This document shows positions 1-10,615 of a DNA stretch of 64,000 nt, piece by piece. The DNA lies in assembly GCA_025667525.1 (NCBI GenBank), contig CM046882.1:216860592-216924591 (forward strand), given 5' to 3'. The DNA comes from Glebionis coronaria (Eukaryota; Streptophyta; Magnoliopsida; Asterales; Asteraceae). Position 1 is the stretch's first letter. The number at the start of each line of letters is the position of its first letter. The translations under genes and the position numbers were made by a program. The notes under the pieces are model-generated. The model had not been told where the DNA came from and searched no databases. It saw only the letters and a list, made by a program, of their open reading frames with translations.

Positions 1-1115
1 GGCGGTGAGAGAAAGTTGTTCGAGCGGTAGCTAAGCAAGTTGCGGTCTCCTTGAGGACGAGCTTGATAAGCGGCCGGAGGATAGGTACCGTATGCTGCGT
101 TAACATTCTCACTAGGATAGTCTTGGGTGGTGGTACAAGTTGTGTAAGAGTGAGGACCACCGCATATTTCACATGGTTGGCTGACAGCATTGACTTGAGC
201 GTTTTTAGCGTTGATGTTGTTGGTGTTGCTAGCGATTTGGGTAGAAAGCGATTTAAGAAGCGTAGTAATTTTGTCAAGTCGCTTGTCGTGGTCACTAGTA
301 CTAGCACTAGCGGCATTGGTCTGCACACTCTTGGTTTGCACACGAGACTTTTTCTCAATGATATCCCAAGCGGCATTAGAAGTCTTAACCAAAATATTAC
401 CCCCCGAGGCACTATTTAGTGAATCTTGGTCATTCATGCTTAAACCATTATAAAAAGTATTAATTTGGTGCACTTTGGTAAAACCATGTTGTGGGCACTT
501 TCTTAAAAGATCTTTAAAACGGTCCCAAGATTCACTAAAAGACTCATCGTACTTTTGTTCAAAATTGATAATTTCATTCCGCAAAGCGGTAGTACGAGAG
601 GGTGGGAAAAAGTAATTTATGAACTTGGTCTCCAAATCCGTCCACGTAAGAATACTTTGTGGCGGTTCCTTTGCAAGCTAATGTCGGGCTTGTCCCTCTA
701 AAGAAACGGGAAAAAGTTGTAAACGGATTACCTCCTGTGGAACACCATTGAATTTGACCGTATTCGTGAGTTGCATGAACCTTTTGATGTGGTCATGAGG
801 ATCATCAATGGTACGCCCCAAGGATGGTTGAGCAGAGACCATCTGAATAAAGCCAGATTTGAGCTCAAAGTTGTTGGCTGCAATCGCGGGTATGACAATT
901 GGATCATTGTTGTCTTCTACATGTGCTTGCAAAAGTTCAATCATCGGGCGATTGTCAGGTAGAGGCTCATTGTTGTTGTTATTATTGTTGTTGAGAGGTG
1001 GATTGTTATTGTTATTATTGTTTTGAGGTGGGTTATTGTTGTTGTTGTGTACACCGGCCATGTCTAAGTCTTCGAGAGGCTCGGGCTCTTGATAAGACGT
1101 TGATCGTGTACGCAT
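1..1115 (-). pseudogene. Athila-like element A gag (partial, one nonsense codon)
   Basis: Retrotransposon capsid/nucleocapsid precursor, cut by the window edge. The ATG at 1115 opens MRTRSTSYQEPEPLEDLDMAG, followed by Asn-rich tracts coded by AAC/AAT repeats. The N-terminus closely matches element C at 59878. A TAG at 678-680, at a position where a Trp codon would fit, stops the first 145 residues. The same frame then continues to base 1 through the gag capsid region (PPSRTTALRNEI, NTFYNGLS) and a CCHC knuckle, CEICGGPHSYTTC, near 125-165. One nonsense mutation therefore separates it from an open frame. The bases before the ATG resemble a 3' splice site (TTTTGTAG then GTGCATG). PBS and LTR follow at higher coordinates, so the element is on the minus strand with its pol side off the left edge. 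Confidence 0.85.
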
Positions 1116-1242
1116 GCACCTACAAAAGAACTAACAAAGCCAACAAGAAATATTTTTGTCTTTTTTTTATGTTTTTTACTTTTTTGGATTTTTGAAAATT
1201 TTATATTTTTTAGGGTTTTTGAAAGTTTTTATGAAAAAGTAA

Positions 1243-1257
1243 CGTTCACGGTGAACG
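1243..1257 (-). other. Leader hairpin of element A beside GGATCC
   Basis: On the minus strand CGTTCAC and GTGAACG form a perfect 7-bp stem with a 1-nt loop, immediately after GGATCC and about 50 nt downstream of the PBS. The same layout occurs in elements C, E1 and E3. The role is unknown; packaging or dimerisation is inference. Confidence 0.55.
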
Positions 1258-1308
1258 GATCCCAAAATCCAAGTTCTCACAAAAAACTGTTATTCTTAAC
1301 GAGAAGAG

Positions 1309-1323
1309 CCGGCAGCGGCGCCA
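1309..1323 (-). other. Primer-binding site of element A (tRNA-Asp type)
   Basis: The minus strand reads TGGCGCCGCTGCCGG, two bases downstream of the LTR end. This resembles the Athila/Tat PBS complementary to the 3' end of tRNA-Asp. It is identical to the PBS of element C. Confidence 0.8.
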
Positions 1324-1919
1324 TTTGATACGATGATTTTCATTGGGTTCAGATTATGTCTCGGTGTCTTCTCGAATTGATCACAACTCAAATTGGAAAG
1401 ATTGTTCTTGGTGACAAATAGGGGGTTTGGGTTTTCTATTCTACTAAAAGGATTAAATGCGTAAAGTGATAAAAATAAGCTAAAAGCAATTAACTAATTA
1501 AAACAGAACAATATAAATAATAAAACGTAGATTTAGAACGAAATAATTAATAAAAATAAAACTAAAAGACGAAATTAACTATCGACTCGAAAATAAAGTT
1601 TACTAAATGAAAAAGGAGAGAATAAAACTAAAATGGCACTTTAAAGCTAAACGAGGCGAAACCTAAAGCGGGTACTAAATAAAAGATAAAACTTAAACTT
1701 TACGAAAAAATATTAATAGTAAAAATCGACGAAAAATTCAACTAAAAATACGTGAATTTCAGAAATAAAATCGGAACAACTTTCAGATAAAACTAAACAA
1801 TTACGGAACAATACTATTAAATAAACAAGTTAGCAGGCTAGCTGCTGGAAGCAGCCAGGTAGCCTGCTTAATTGGCGGGAAAAAAAGAAAGCTAGCAAGC
1901 TAGCTGGTGAAACATATAA

Positions 1920-2240
1920 GTTTTGTTCGGAACTTTTTGCCACAAACACTGGTTCGGAAGTTTTTAATTGGTTCGGAACATTATTTTTGTTCGGAAGATT
2001 TTTTTGTTCGGAAGAATTTAAATTGGTTCGGAACATTTTTCAAACATCCGGATCGGAACTTTTCAAAAAAACTGGTTCGGAACTTTTTCTAAAAATCTGG
2101 ATCGGAACTTTTTTAAATATGGTTCAGAACTTTTTCTAAAAATCTGGATCGGAACTTTTGTAAATCTGGTTCGGAACTTTTTGGCAAGAAATGTGGTTCG
2201 GAACTTTTTGGCAAGAAATTTGGTTCGGAACTTTGGGAAA
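1920..2240 (-). repeat. Palindromic GTTC-n-GAAC array in LTR A
   Basis: About 13 copies of a TTCGGAA core (read on +), mostly GGTTCGGAACTTTT with variable AT-rich spacers of roughly 15-25 bp. The core GTTCGGAAC is a palindrome about one base. The array lies downstream of the predicted TATA box, so it should be in the transcript. Confidence 0.8.
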
Positions 2241-2645
2241 CAAAGAACAGTAGGTAACAAATAGAACAGAGGAACACGATTTTTAGCAAAAATTCACCAA
2301 GTTTTAAACCAAAACTTAAACAAGACTAATCACCAATCATCTACTAACCATACACAACAAATCCCAACAATAAAAACATCAAACCCACTTACTTTTGAAG
2401 ATCAAAATCAACTAAATAAGAACTTTAAAACTTTGAATCAAAGAACAAGATGAACAAGATGAAATGGAAGGATTAAATTGATAGATTAATGTAAAGTAAA
2501 CAAAAGGAAAGATTAAACACTTACAAAATTAAAGATTTAACAAGAATGAAAAATCACCAACACCTTAATGGTGTTGGCTTTCTACGAAAGAAAAGAAAGA
2601 AAACTGGGAATGAAAAAACTTGTCAAAAAGTGTGAAGGGATGGTC

Positions 2646-2653
2646 TTTAAATA
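2646..2653 (-). promoter_or_regulatory. Candidate TATA box of LTR A
   Basis: TATTTAAA on the minus strand, about 445 bp into the LTR. This is near the position of the TATA-like motifs in LTR B (475 bp in) and LTR C (500 bp in). Confidence 0.45.
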
Positions 2654-3098
2654 GTCTTTGTCTTTGGTTGGTGAGTGGGCTTTCTCCCGTTCTTCTTGTC
2701 TTCTCGTCTTCTCAGAAAAGTTGACGTTTTCAATTCTGATTCGGGATTTGTCGTCGATTAAATTTAACTCTTCTTTTAATTTCTTCGTTTAATAGACTTG
2801 AGTTCCTTCGACATATGTAAATCTTCCGTCTTTGGTCTTTTTCTTCGATAAATCTTCAAATAAGCCCAGTGACTTCAAATCTTTTGCATCTCTTGGACAA
2901 TAGACTTCGGCTTGAGTCTTTTTCTTCGATAAATCCCGTGCAATCCCATGTTTTCTCCAATATCCATCCGGTTGGCTCTGAAAACACAATAAACACAAAA
3001 ACCACGCATAATTCCAAACAAATGATATTAAATACGCGTTTTGGTCTCGTTTTAGCCAGAATTAAGTGGTAAAAGGATGGGTGTTTACACACCTATCA

Positions 3099-5450
3099 AT
3101 ACTTCTTAAATTTAAAGAACAACAGCTTTTAAAACAATACGCTTCCACATAAAAGGTTCATCTTTTAACTAAATCATTTAAAGAACTCGAACTTAAACGT
3201 CTTCAAGATTTACCACCTAATCTCGGTTATGCAAAAAAAGCTCAGGAATATATTCCGTGTCTTTATGATATGACCCTAATTGGCAAATCGAAAGAAGCAC
3301 CTTTTGTTCATAGTTCTGAGGAGACACAATCACTTGCGGATGAAACTCATTCTAAAATGCTTTCAAAATTCCATACAAATGATTATGATCAATATAACAA
3401 AGATCAATTGTCTAAAAAGACCCGCATTCGCTTACAAAAGGAATTAGCTGAATTAACAGTTCTTGTGCCCCAAAGTTTGTCAAATGAAAACCCTCCTAGT
3501 ACGTCTCCTACACTTGTCAAAACGGATTTAACGAATTTAATTCCACCGGTAAGTAAGGCGTCCGTTAACTTAAATGCGGTACAACAACACTTAGCCGATT
3601 TTTACAAGGTCATTTTGGAACGTACGACGGCTTCTGCCATTAGGGAAGGTGAATGGAATTTTGAGCACACTAGAGCTGCGTTTCGAGACAAAATTTTTCT
3701 GTTTGTAAACAATGTTAAAGCTTGTCTTAGTACTCTTGATCAAGATTTGCTTTTGGAAATAGAAGAAGTTAGACATGTTTTCAACGAAATGGAAGATGCT
3801 TATGAAAACAGTTTACTTGAAATAGAACAAGTTTCACGCCAATATGATCAGCTTCTGAAGCAAGTGATGTCTCATGATATAGTTTCTTTCTGTGTGAATA
3901 AAAGTGTTGATAATGATTCTATTGTGCATAATGTTGAATCTTTGGATAATGTGGTAGATAGTAATTGTCACGAATCTGACGCTAAATTTTTAAAGCTTCA
4001 AGATTCATATTCTTCGCTTTCAAAACGTTTTGATGAGATTCAAACACATTGTATTTCACTTGAATGCAAGCAACAATTTATTCAAGAAATGTTTGAAATG
4101 TCATTCGAAGGTGTTAATATCGATGATGCAAACTTTGAAAAGAATTTTTGATTGAATTTACAATCAAAACAGTGTCAGCCAAGTGACAAAGTTGCTAAAT
4201 CTTTGCCGATAGACATAGAGAAATCTAAGGAGCTTAACTGTGTGAACGTACTTGAGGCCGCTGAGAATTTTAAACTTGATCTAGATAATCGAGTTTCCAA
4301 GATTTTGTCCAAAGTTGATAACTTAATACAAAAAAATACACGACATTTCGATTCAGTAAAGCCCGCATGTGCTAACACCACTGCGCAGAATCAATCGTTG
4401 ATTGAACAATTGAATCGAAAGTCGGTGGAAATATCTGATTTGAGGGAACAAATTTGTGATAAAAATCTGGCTTTGGCTGAGTTAAAGGAAACACTTCGTA
4501 CTCTAAAAGGTAAGAATGTTGTGGATAACGCAGCCACTGTCTCAGCATCGTCCTCTAGTGCAATCAAAAGGAACCTAATAGCCGTCACACCACTTAATAA
4601 GGGCCCTATGACTAAACCATCTCAAACTTTGGTCACTAAAGATAAGGCGGAATCAAAACTAGCTTCTAATATTCCCGTGTTGCCTTCTACAAGAGTAAGC
4701 ACCACTACTAAGGCTCAAAGATCTAAGCTTAAGAGAAACAAGAAGAATGATAGGATCTTGCCCCCATCTAGTAGTCAAGTGAAGAAGCCCATCCTAGGAA
4801 TGTTATTTCTGTTTTGAATAAAAAGAATCATGTAGCTAAACATAAAGGCTCTGCGGTTGTGCAGCGTTCTAAGCATACGGTGAATTCTAATTTAAAATGT
4901 TGGAATTGCAATGAATGTATGTTTTCTAGTCGTCATGATTCTTGCCTTACTGACCATGTGATCGAGATGCATGCCCGGAAAAATGGATTAGAATGGAAAC
5001 CGACTTGGAAAGTTTTAACCCAAGTTGGTTGGATGTGGCGCCCCACTGGTAGAACTTTCACTATAGTAGGAAATATGTGCCCTTTGACTAGGATCACTCC
5101 CACTAAAGCGAAGAAAGCGTGCCCTTTAACTAGGAGTACCAATGCTACCAAAACACAAGCGTGTCCTTTAACTAGGAACATCGACACTACCGTAGGAACC
5201 AAGTGACCTTTAAATAGGTCTACTCCCACTGTAGTGCCCGCGAATAATCCAAAACCTAAGAAAGTTGGAACAGTAAAACCTGTTAGTGCTAAGACTCACA
5301 TTAGAAAACGCAAGAAATCTATGGGTCACAAAAATGTTAGCAATTCTGATAATATTTTATCTGTATCTGCTAACACTCTAGAACCAATAGTTTCCAATGC
5401 ATTGTCTACTGTTGTTGTTGAAAACAGGTGGTCCAAATTGTTCTCTGGTA
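3099..5450 (+). pseudogene. Copia-1 gag tail (coiled-coil and zinc-finger-like region)
   Basis: The C-terminal part of the gag region upstream of protease. A reading frame runs from about 3149 through 4148, meets TGA at 4149-4151, continues in the same frame to 4817, then shifts frame near 4805. It is rich in Leu, Lys and Glu with long predicted coiled-coil segments (LTKSFKELELKRLQDL, LLEIEEVRHVFNEMEDAY). A Cys-rich stretch, CWNCNECMFSSRHDSC, lies near 4900. After it come PTGRTFTIVGN and blocks ending CPLTR. A TGA at 5204-5206 interrupts, the frame reopens, and a second shift near 5440 leads into protease. Copia-2 carries the same kind of region. The start is lost to the element A insertion. 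Confidence 0.75.
5075..5220 (+). repeat. CPLTR-coding direct repeat in copia-1
   Basis: Four copies of a motif close to GTGCCCTTTAACTAGG, about 42 bp apart, near 5078, 5119, 5161 and 5203. Three encode Cys-Pro-Leu-Thr-Arg. The fourth has mutated to a stop followed by Pro-Leu-Asn-Arg. Confidence 0.7.
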
Positions 5451-7211
5451 TTTGGACTCTGGTTGTTCCAAGCATATGACCGGAGATCGCTCTCAGCTCA
5501 GAAATTTCGTCAGCAAGTTTCTTGGTACGGTTAGATTTGGAAATGATCATATTGCAAAGATAATGGGTTATGGTGAATATCATATTGGGAATGTTATAAT
5601 TTCAAGAGTGTATTAATTGGAAGGTCTCGGTCATAACTTATTTTCTGCGGGACAATTTTGTGATGCAAACCTAAAAGTTGCTTTTCGAGAGCATACCTGC
5701 TTCATTCGTAATTTGAAAGGGGTTGATTTATTGAAAGGTACTTGAGGGAATAATTTGTATACTTTGTCTCTACAAGACATGATGGCCGCTTCTCCCGTAT
5801 GTCTTCTCTCCAAAGCATCAAAGACTAAGTCATGGTTATGGCATCGACGATTGTCTCATCTTAACTTTGACGCTATTAATCATTTGGCGAAAAACGAACT
5901 TGTTCGTGGTCTTCCTAAACTTTCATTTCATAAGGATCATTTGTGTTCCGCGTGTTCAATAGGGAAAAGCACTAAGAAATCATACAAACCCAAGACAGAA
6001 GACACCAACCAAGAGAAACTTTATTTGTTGCATATGGATCTTTGTGGGCCAATGCGTGTTGAAAGTCTTAGTGGTAAAAGGTACATCCTCGTTATTGTAG
6101 ATGATTACTCTCGGTTTACATGGGTGAAATTTCTTACAACAAAAAATGAGGCACCGAAATTCATCATCGGATTTCTCAAGATGATTCAAGTGTGTCTCAA
6201 CACTACTATCCGACGCATTCATACAGATAATGGAACCGAATTTGTGAATCAAATCTTGCGTGATTATTATGAAGAAGTTGGCATATCTCATGAAACATAC
6301 GTTGCACGAACTCCAAAACAAAACGGTGTCGTTGAAAGGCGAAATCGCACACTTATGGAAGCTGCTCGAACGATGTTAATTTACGAAAAGGCTCCATTGT
6401 TTTTATGGGCAGAAGCAGTATCTACAGCAGTGTACACCCATAACCGGTCACTAATTCGTAAACTCCATGGTAAAACACCTTATGAGCTTCTCCATGGAAA
6501 AGTAACAGATCTATCATATCTTCATGTATTTGGTTCTCTTTGTTATCCAAATAATGGTGGTGACAATTTGGAAAACCTTCAACCAAAGGCTGATATTGGT
6601 ATTTTCATTGGTTACGCCCCCGCAAATAAGGCATACCGAATCTACAACCGTAACTCTCACAAGATCCTCGAAACTATGAATGTTGATTTTGATGAGCTGA
6701 CAGCAATGGCTTTTGAGCAAAGCAGCTCTGAACCCGCACTTCATGAAATGGGACCCAGTAATATTAGTTCTGGTCTTGTCCCAAACAACCCTACTTCATC
6801 ATCATTTACACCACCTTCTAGGACTGAATAGGATACGTTGTTTCAACCGTTCTTTGATGAATTCTTTACTCCTCCAAGTATTGTTGCTCCAGAACCTGAG
6901 GTAATAGCTCTGGTAACCGAAGTTGTCACTCCAGCAACCGAAGCGCAATCAGACACATCTACACCTACAATTGGTCAAGATATACCCTCAACAAGTAATT
7001 CTCAACCAACACATGTTTCAACTACCCATGTCATTCCCATTGATGATGAAGAGGATGATGATGATCACGATTTGGAATTCGCACAAATGCGTGAACTTCC
7101 ATTCTTTTGTGTACCTATTCCCGACCCTAATCAAGCCGGGTCGTCCACCTCAGAGGAAGCTCCTACTACAGTTTACTCCAATCCACGGATTCGTGAACAT
7201 GACAGCAAGTT
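5428..7211 (+). pseudogene. Copia-1 pol, first half: protease and integrase
   Basis: The polyprotein segment that matures the element and inserts its DNA. The aspartic protease motif WYLDSGCSKHMTG is near 5450. The GAG-pre-integrase zinc domain, HRRLSHLNFDAINHL followed by CSACSIGKS, spans 5845-5970. The integrase core has LHMDLCGPM, VIVDDYSRFTWVKFL, HTDNGTEF and KQNGVVERRNRTL. One frame runs throughout but is stopped by TAA at 5614, TGA at 5741 and TAG at 6829; the last falls in SRTE-stop-DTLFQ, where Trp would fit. After an acidic linker the frame reaches Asp-Ser-Lys at 7209 and is cut by solo LTR B. Order protease-integrase-RT confirms Ty1/copia. Confidence 0.9.
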
Positions 7212-7686
7212 TGATATGTGTGAAAACACACATCTTTTCTACCACTTAATTACAATAATAACCGGACCAAAACATGTATTTTATGTCTTTTATGTCGGAA
7301 TTATGCATTGTTTGTGTTTCTGTTGTGATTTAGCACGAAAAGGTGAAAAGTGGAGAAAACACGGGAATTCACGGGCATTTATAGACTTTTATTAAAGAAA
7401 AAGATGAAAGACGAAGTCAAGAAGTCAAGAGCGCAAAAAGAACGGAAGTCCAAGACCAATTCTGAAGATTTATCGAAGAAAAAGTCAAAAGACAAAAGTT
7501 TACTTAAAGCCGAGGAACTCAAGTCTTATTTATCGAAGAATTAAAAGACGAGTCCAAATAAATCCCGAGCCAAAATTCATCAAAGTCCAAGATTAACAAA
7601 AAGATTAAGAAGGAAGGACTTAAGGGCGCAATTAAGAAGAAAGGAAGGAGGGGAGGAAGCTTCCTCTAACCACTCCCCTAATCTCT

Positions 7687-7694
7687 TATAAATA
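7687..7694 (+). promoter_or_regulatory. TATA box of LTR B
   Basis: TATAAATA followed by CCC, 475 bp into the LTR. LTR C has TATATATA at the equivalent place. Confidence 0.55.
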
Positions 7695-8189
7695 CCCTTT
7701 TTATTCATTTCACTAGTTCTTGTTGACTAATCGTGACAATTAATTCTTCCACCTTTATTTTACTTGCACCTTTACTTTTCATGTCAATTTAAATACTTGT
7801 CTTGCACCTTTAATATCTTTAATTTCAAGTAAGTGTTTCTTTTAATTCTCGCACCTTTACTTTATCTTGTTGATCTCATTCTACCTTTCTTTGATCTTTG
7901 ATTTATATGCTTTTTATCTTGTTTACTTGTTTAAAGATTACATTTTTATGCTTTTGATTGTTTTAAATCATTTATTTTCATAGCTTATTTTGTTTATTTT
8001 CAAGTTTATATAGTTTTTACAAAAGTTATTTTCGTATAAAAAGTTGTTTTTCTTAAAGCTTATCCTTTTCGTGTTTAAAAAGTTGTTAAATTTCAGTTTA
8101 TTACCTTATTTTCATACGGTTTACCTTAGGTTTTTAGTCTTGTGCTTATTAGGATAGTAGCTTATTTTTCTAGCTTATTTTTGGTTATT

Positions 8190-8620
8190 TCCTTCGTATT
8201 CCGATTGGTAAATCGGAAAGGGGTTTACACATTCCGACCAGCGTGTCTTGCTTGGTCGGAAAAGGGTTTCAGTATTCCGATTGGTGGCTTGGTATTCCGA
8301 TCATGAGAAGGTAAGTGGTATTCCGATCTGAACTAGTGACAGTTATTCCGATTGGTTTCCCTTATTCTGATTGAGGTGTTGAGTGGTATTCCGATCTGGG
8401 GAGCTTTGATATTCCGATCAGGAGTTCTACTCAACATTCCGACCAAGTCTACATTCCGACCAAAGGTAAGTATCATTCTGATCGAAGGTAAGTTTGATAT
8501 TCCGATTGGAAAGGTGACAGGTATTCCGATCGGCCATCTCTTATTCCGATCAGGGGTTGAGTATTTCCGACGAGGTCAAATCGGAATACATTCCGATTGG
8601 ATTTATTTTTACTAATTTGT
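8190..8620 (+). repeat. ATTCCGA array in LTR B
   Basis: About 15 or more copies of ATTCCGAT or ATTCCGACC with spacers of roughly 15-35 bp. The first two units pair with inverted partners (TTCCGATT with AATCGGAA, TTCCGACCA with TGGTCGGAA). It sits downstream of the TATA box at the same relative place as the arrays in LTRs A and C but with a different unit. Confidence 0.8.
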
Positions 8621-8929
8621 CTTGTTTAATTTTTACATTCTCATTTTAACTTCCGCCACGCTTTTATTTTTAGTCATTTAATCAATTTACTTTCCGTCAC
8701 GTTTTTAAATATCGCACCTTTCGTTTAATTAGATTTAGATTTAATTTCATCGCCAATTTACTTTAACGACATTTACTTTTAAGTCTTTGCACATTTAAAT
8801 TTAAAAACAACCAAAAATATTTGTTTTACCAAATTCAACTGAGTCGTACTTTAAGCCGGAAATCAATTCGTTAAGATTTCGAGAACAAGAACTTTAATTT
8901 TTATACGGGGTGTCTAAAATCTTGTATTA

Positions 8930-10615
8930 GTGGACAAAGGATCATCCTATATATTCTATTATTGGTGACCCTAATCGTCCGGTAACCACACGAAGTTAGT
9001 TACAAGAAAGTGCAATGTTTTGTCACTTTGATGCTTTTCTCACTGAAGTTGAACCTACGACATGGCAACAAGCTTTTACTCAATCATGTTGGATAGACGC
9101 TATGCAAGAAGAACTTAATGAATTTATACGTCTTGAAGTATGGGAACTTGTCCCATTCCCGGATCAAGTGCAGTTACTCACTTTGAAATGGGTTTACAGG
9201 GTGAAACTCGATGAGTTAGGCGGAATATTGAAGAACAAAGCTCGACTAGTAGCTCGTGGATACAAGCAATTATTGGGCATCGACTTTATGGAATCCTTTG
9301 CACCTGTTGCCCGTTTGGAAGCTATTCGACTATTCCCCGCTTATGCAGCCCATATGAATATGATCGTCTATCAGATGGATGTGAAGGCGGCATTTCTTAG
9401 TGATGAACTCAAGGAAGAGTTCTATGTTCAACAACCGAATGGTTTTATAAATCCTAATTATCCTAATCATGTGTACAAGCTTAAGAAGGCTCTCTATGGG
9501 TTGAAGCAAGCTCCACACGCATGGTATGATCTATTGTCACAATTCCTCATTACGCAAGGCTTCGCTAAAGGCAAGGTGGATCCCACGCTGTTCATTCAGA
9601 AACGAGGTAAAGATATGATTATGGTACAAATATATGTTGATGATATTATATTTGCAGCCTCGACCCAAACCTTATCGGATGAGTTTGGGACACTCATGTC
9701 TTCCAAGTTTAAGATGTCAATGATGGGCAAGGTATCATTCTTCTTAGGTCTTCAGATATCTCAGAGTCCCAGAGACATCTTTATCAATCAATCCAAGTAT
9801 GCCCTTGAATCGCTAAAGAAGTACAAGATGGAATCATGCGACCCCGTGGATACTCCAATGGTGGAACGAACAAAGCTTGATGCAGATCCACATGGGGTTG
9901 CCGTTGATCCGAAACTTTATCGAGGAATGATCGGTACTCTTCTGTATATCACAGCTAGTCGACCTGATCTTCAATTTGCTATATGTATGTGTGCTCGGTA
10001 TCAAACTAGGCCTACTGAGTTACATTTAGCTACTGTGAAACGGCTTTTTCGATATCTTAAAGGAACCATTAATCGGGGACTTTGGTATTCGAAGGACTCT
10101 TCGATTGCACTTATGGCATATGCACATGCGGATCACGCGGGTTGTCAAGATACAAGGCGTAGCACGAGTGGAACTTTGCAACTACTAGGAGATCGACTAA
10201 TCAGTTGGACATCGAACAGGCAGAAAAGTGTTGCAATTTCAAGTACGGAAGCAGAATACATAGCTATGTCCGGTTGCTGTGCTCAAATTCTTTGGATGAG
10301 ATCGCAATTAACCGACTATGGTCTAGGTTTCAACAAAATTCCGATGTACTGTCACAACAAGAGTGCAATTGCCTTATGCTGCAACAACGTTCAATTCTCC
10401 CGGTTAAAGCATATTGACATTCGCTACCACTTCATCAAGGAGCAAGTGGAAAATGGAGTGATCGATCTTTACTTTGTCCATCAGAGTATCAATTGGTGGA
10501 TATTTTCACGAAGGCTTTAGATCGCGCTCGAATTGAATTTTTGGCCGACAAGCTAGGAATGAGAACTTTCTCGCCTGTGACTCTAAAGGAACTGGCAGAT
10601 GAAGCGAAAGAGTAG
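8930..10615 (+). pseudogene. Copia-1 pol, second half: reverse transcriptase-RNase H
   Basis: Continuation of pol after LTR B. It opens with WTKDHPIYSIIGDPNRPV and meets TAG at 8997-8999. It then stays open from 9015 through the copia RT ([26 protein letters not shown], the catalytic YVDDIIFAA near 9635, [11 protein letters not shown]) and RNase H ([44 protein letters not shown]). A 1-nt deletion near 10488 shifts the frame. In the shifted frame [19 protein letters not shown] continues to a TAG at 10613. Apart from that stop and shift, most RT residues look conserved. Its product would copy the element RNA in virus-like particles, but this copy cannot make it. Confidence 0.9.

Larger units (their letters stand above)
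1326..3098 (-). repeat. 5' LTR of Athila-like element A
   Basis: In minus orientation the LTR starts TGATAGGTGTG at 3098 and ends GTATCA at 1326, giving TGATA...TATCA termini. Length is 1773 bp. It is related to solo LTR B and to the LTR of element C by its termini, its first ~100 bases, its TATA position and its internal TTCCGA-type array. The right edge interrupts the copia-1 gag; the matching edge lies outside the window. Confidence 0.85.
7212..8929 (+). repeat. Solo Athila-like LTR B inside copia-1 pol
   Basis: A 1718-bp LTR starting TGATATGTGTG and ending TTGTATTA (CA decayed to TA). No internal region, PBS or second LTR accompanies it. Its first ~100 bases, including the block beginning TCTTTTCTACCACTTAATTAC, match the 5' end of LTR C. 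It lies between the codons of a continuous copia protein: Asp-Ser-Lys before, Trp-Thr-Lys-Asp-His-Pro after. A clean 5-bp target duplication is no longer visible. It is best explained as an insertion later reduced by LTR-LTR recombination. Confidence 0.85.

Noticed and set aside
1907..2260. Short ORFs on both strands rich in FRTKF / VRNF repeats
   Set aside because: They are translations of the TTCGGAAC array in LTR A.
7212..8929. Host gene or intron inside copia-1 pol
   Set aside because: The insert begins and ends as an LTR and matches the 5' LTR of element C; it lacks GT-AG ends and coding content.
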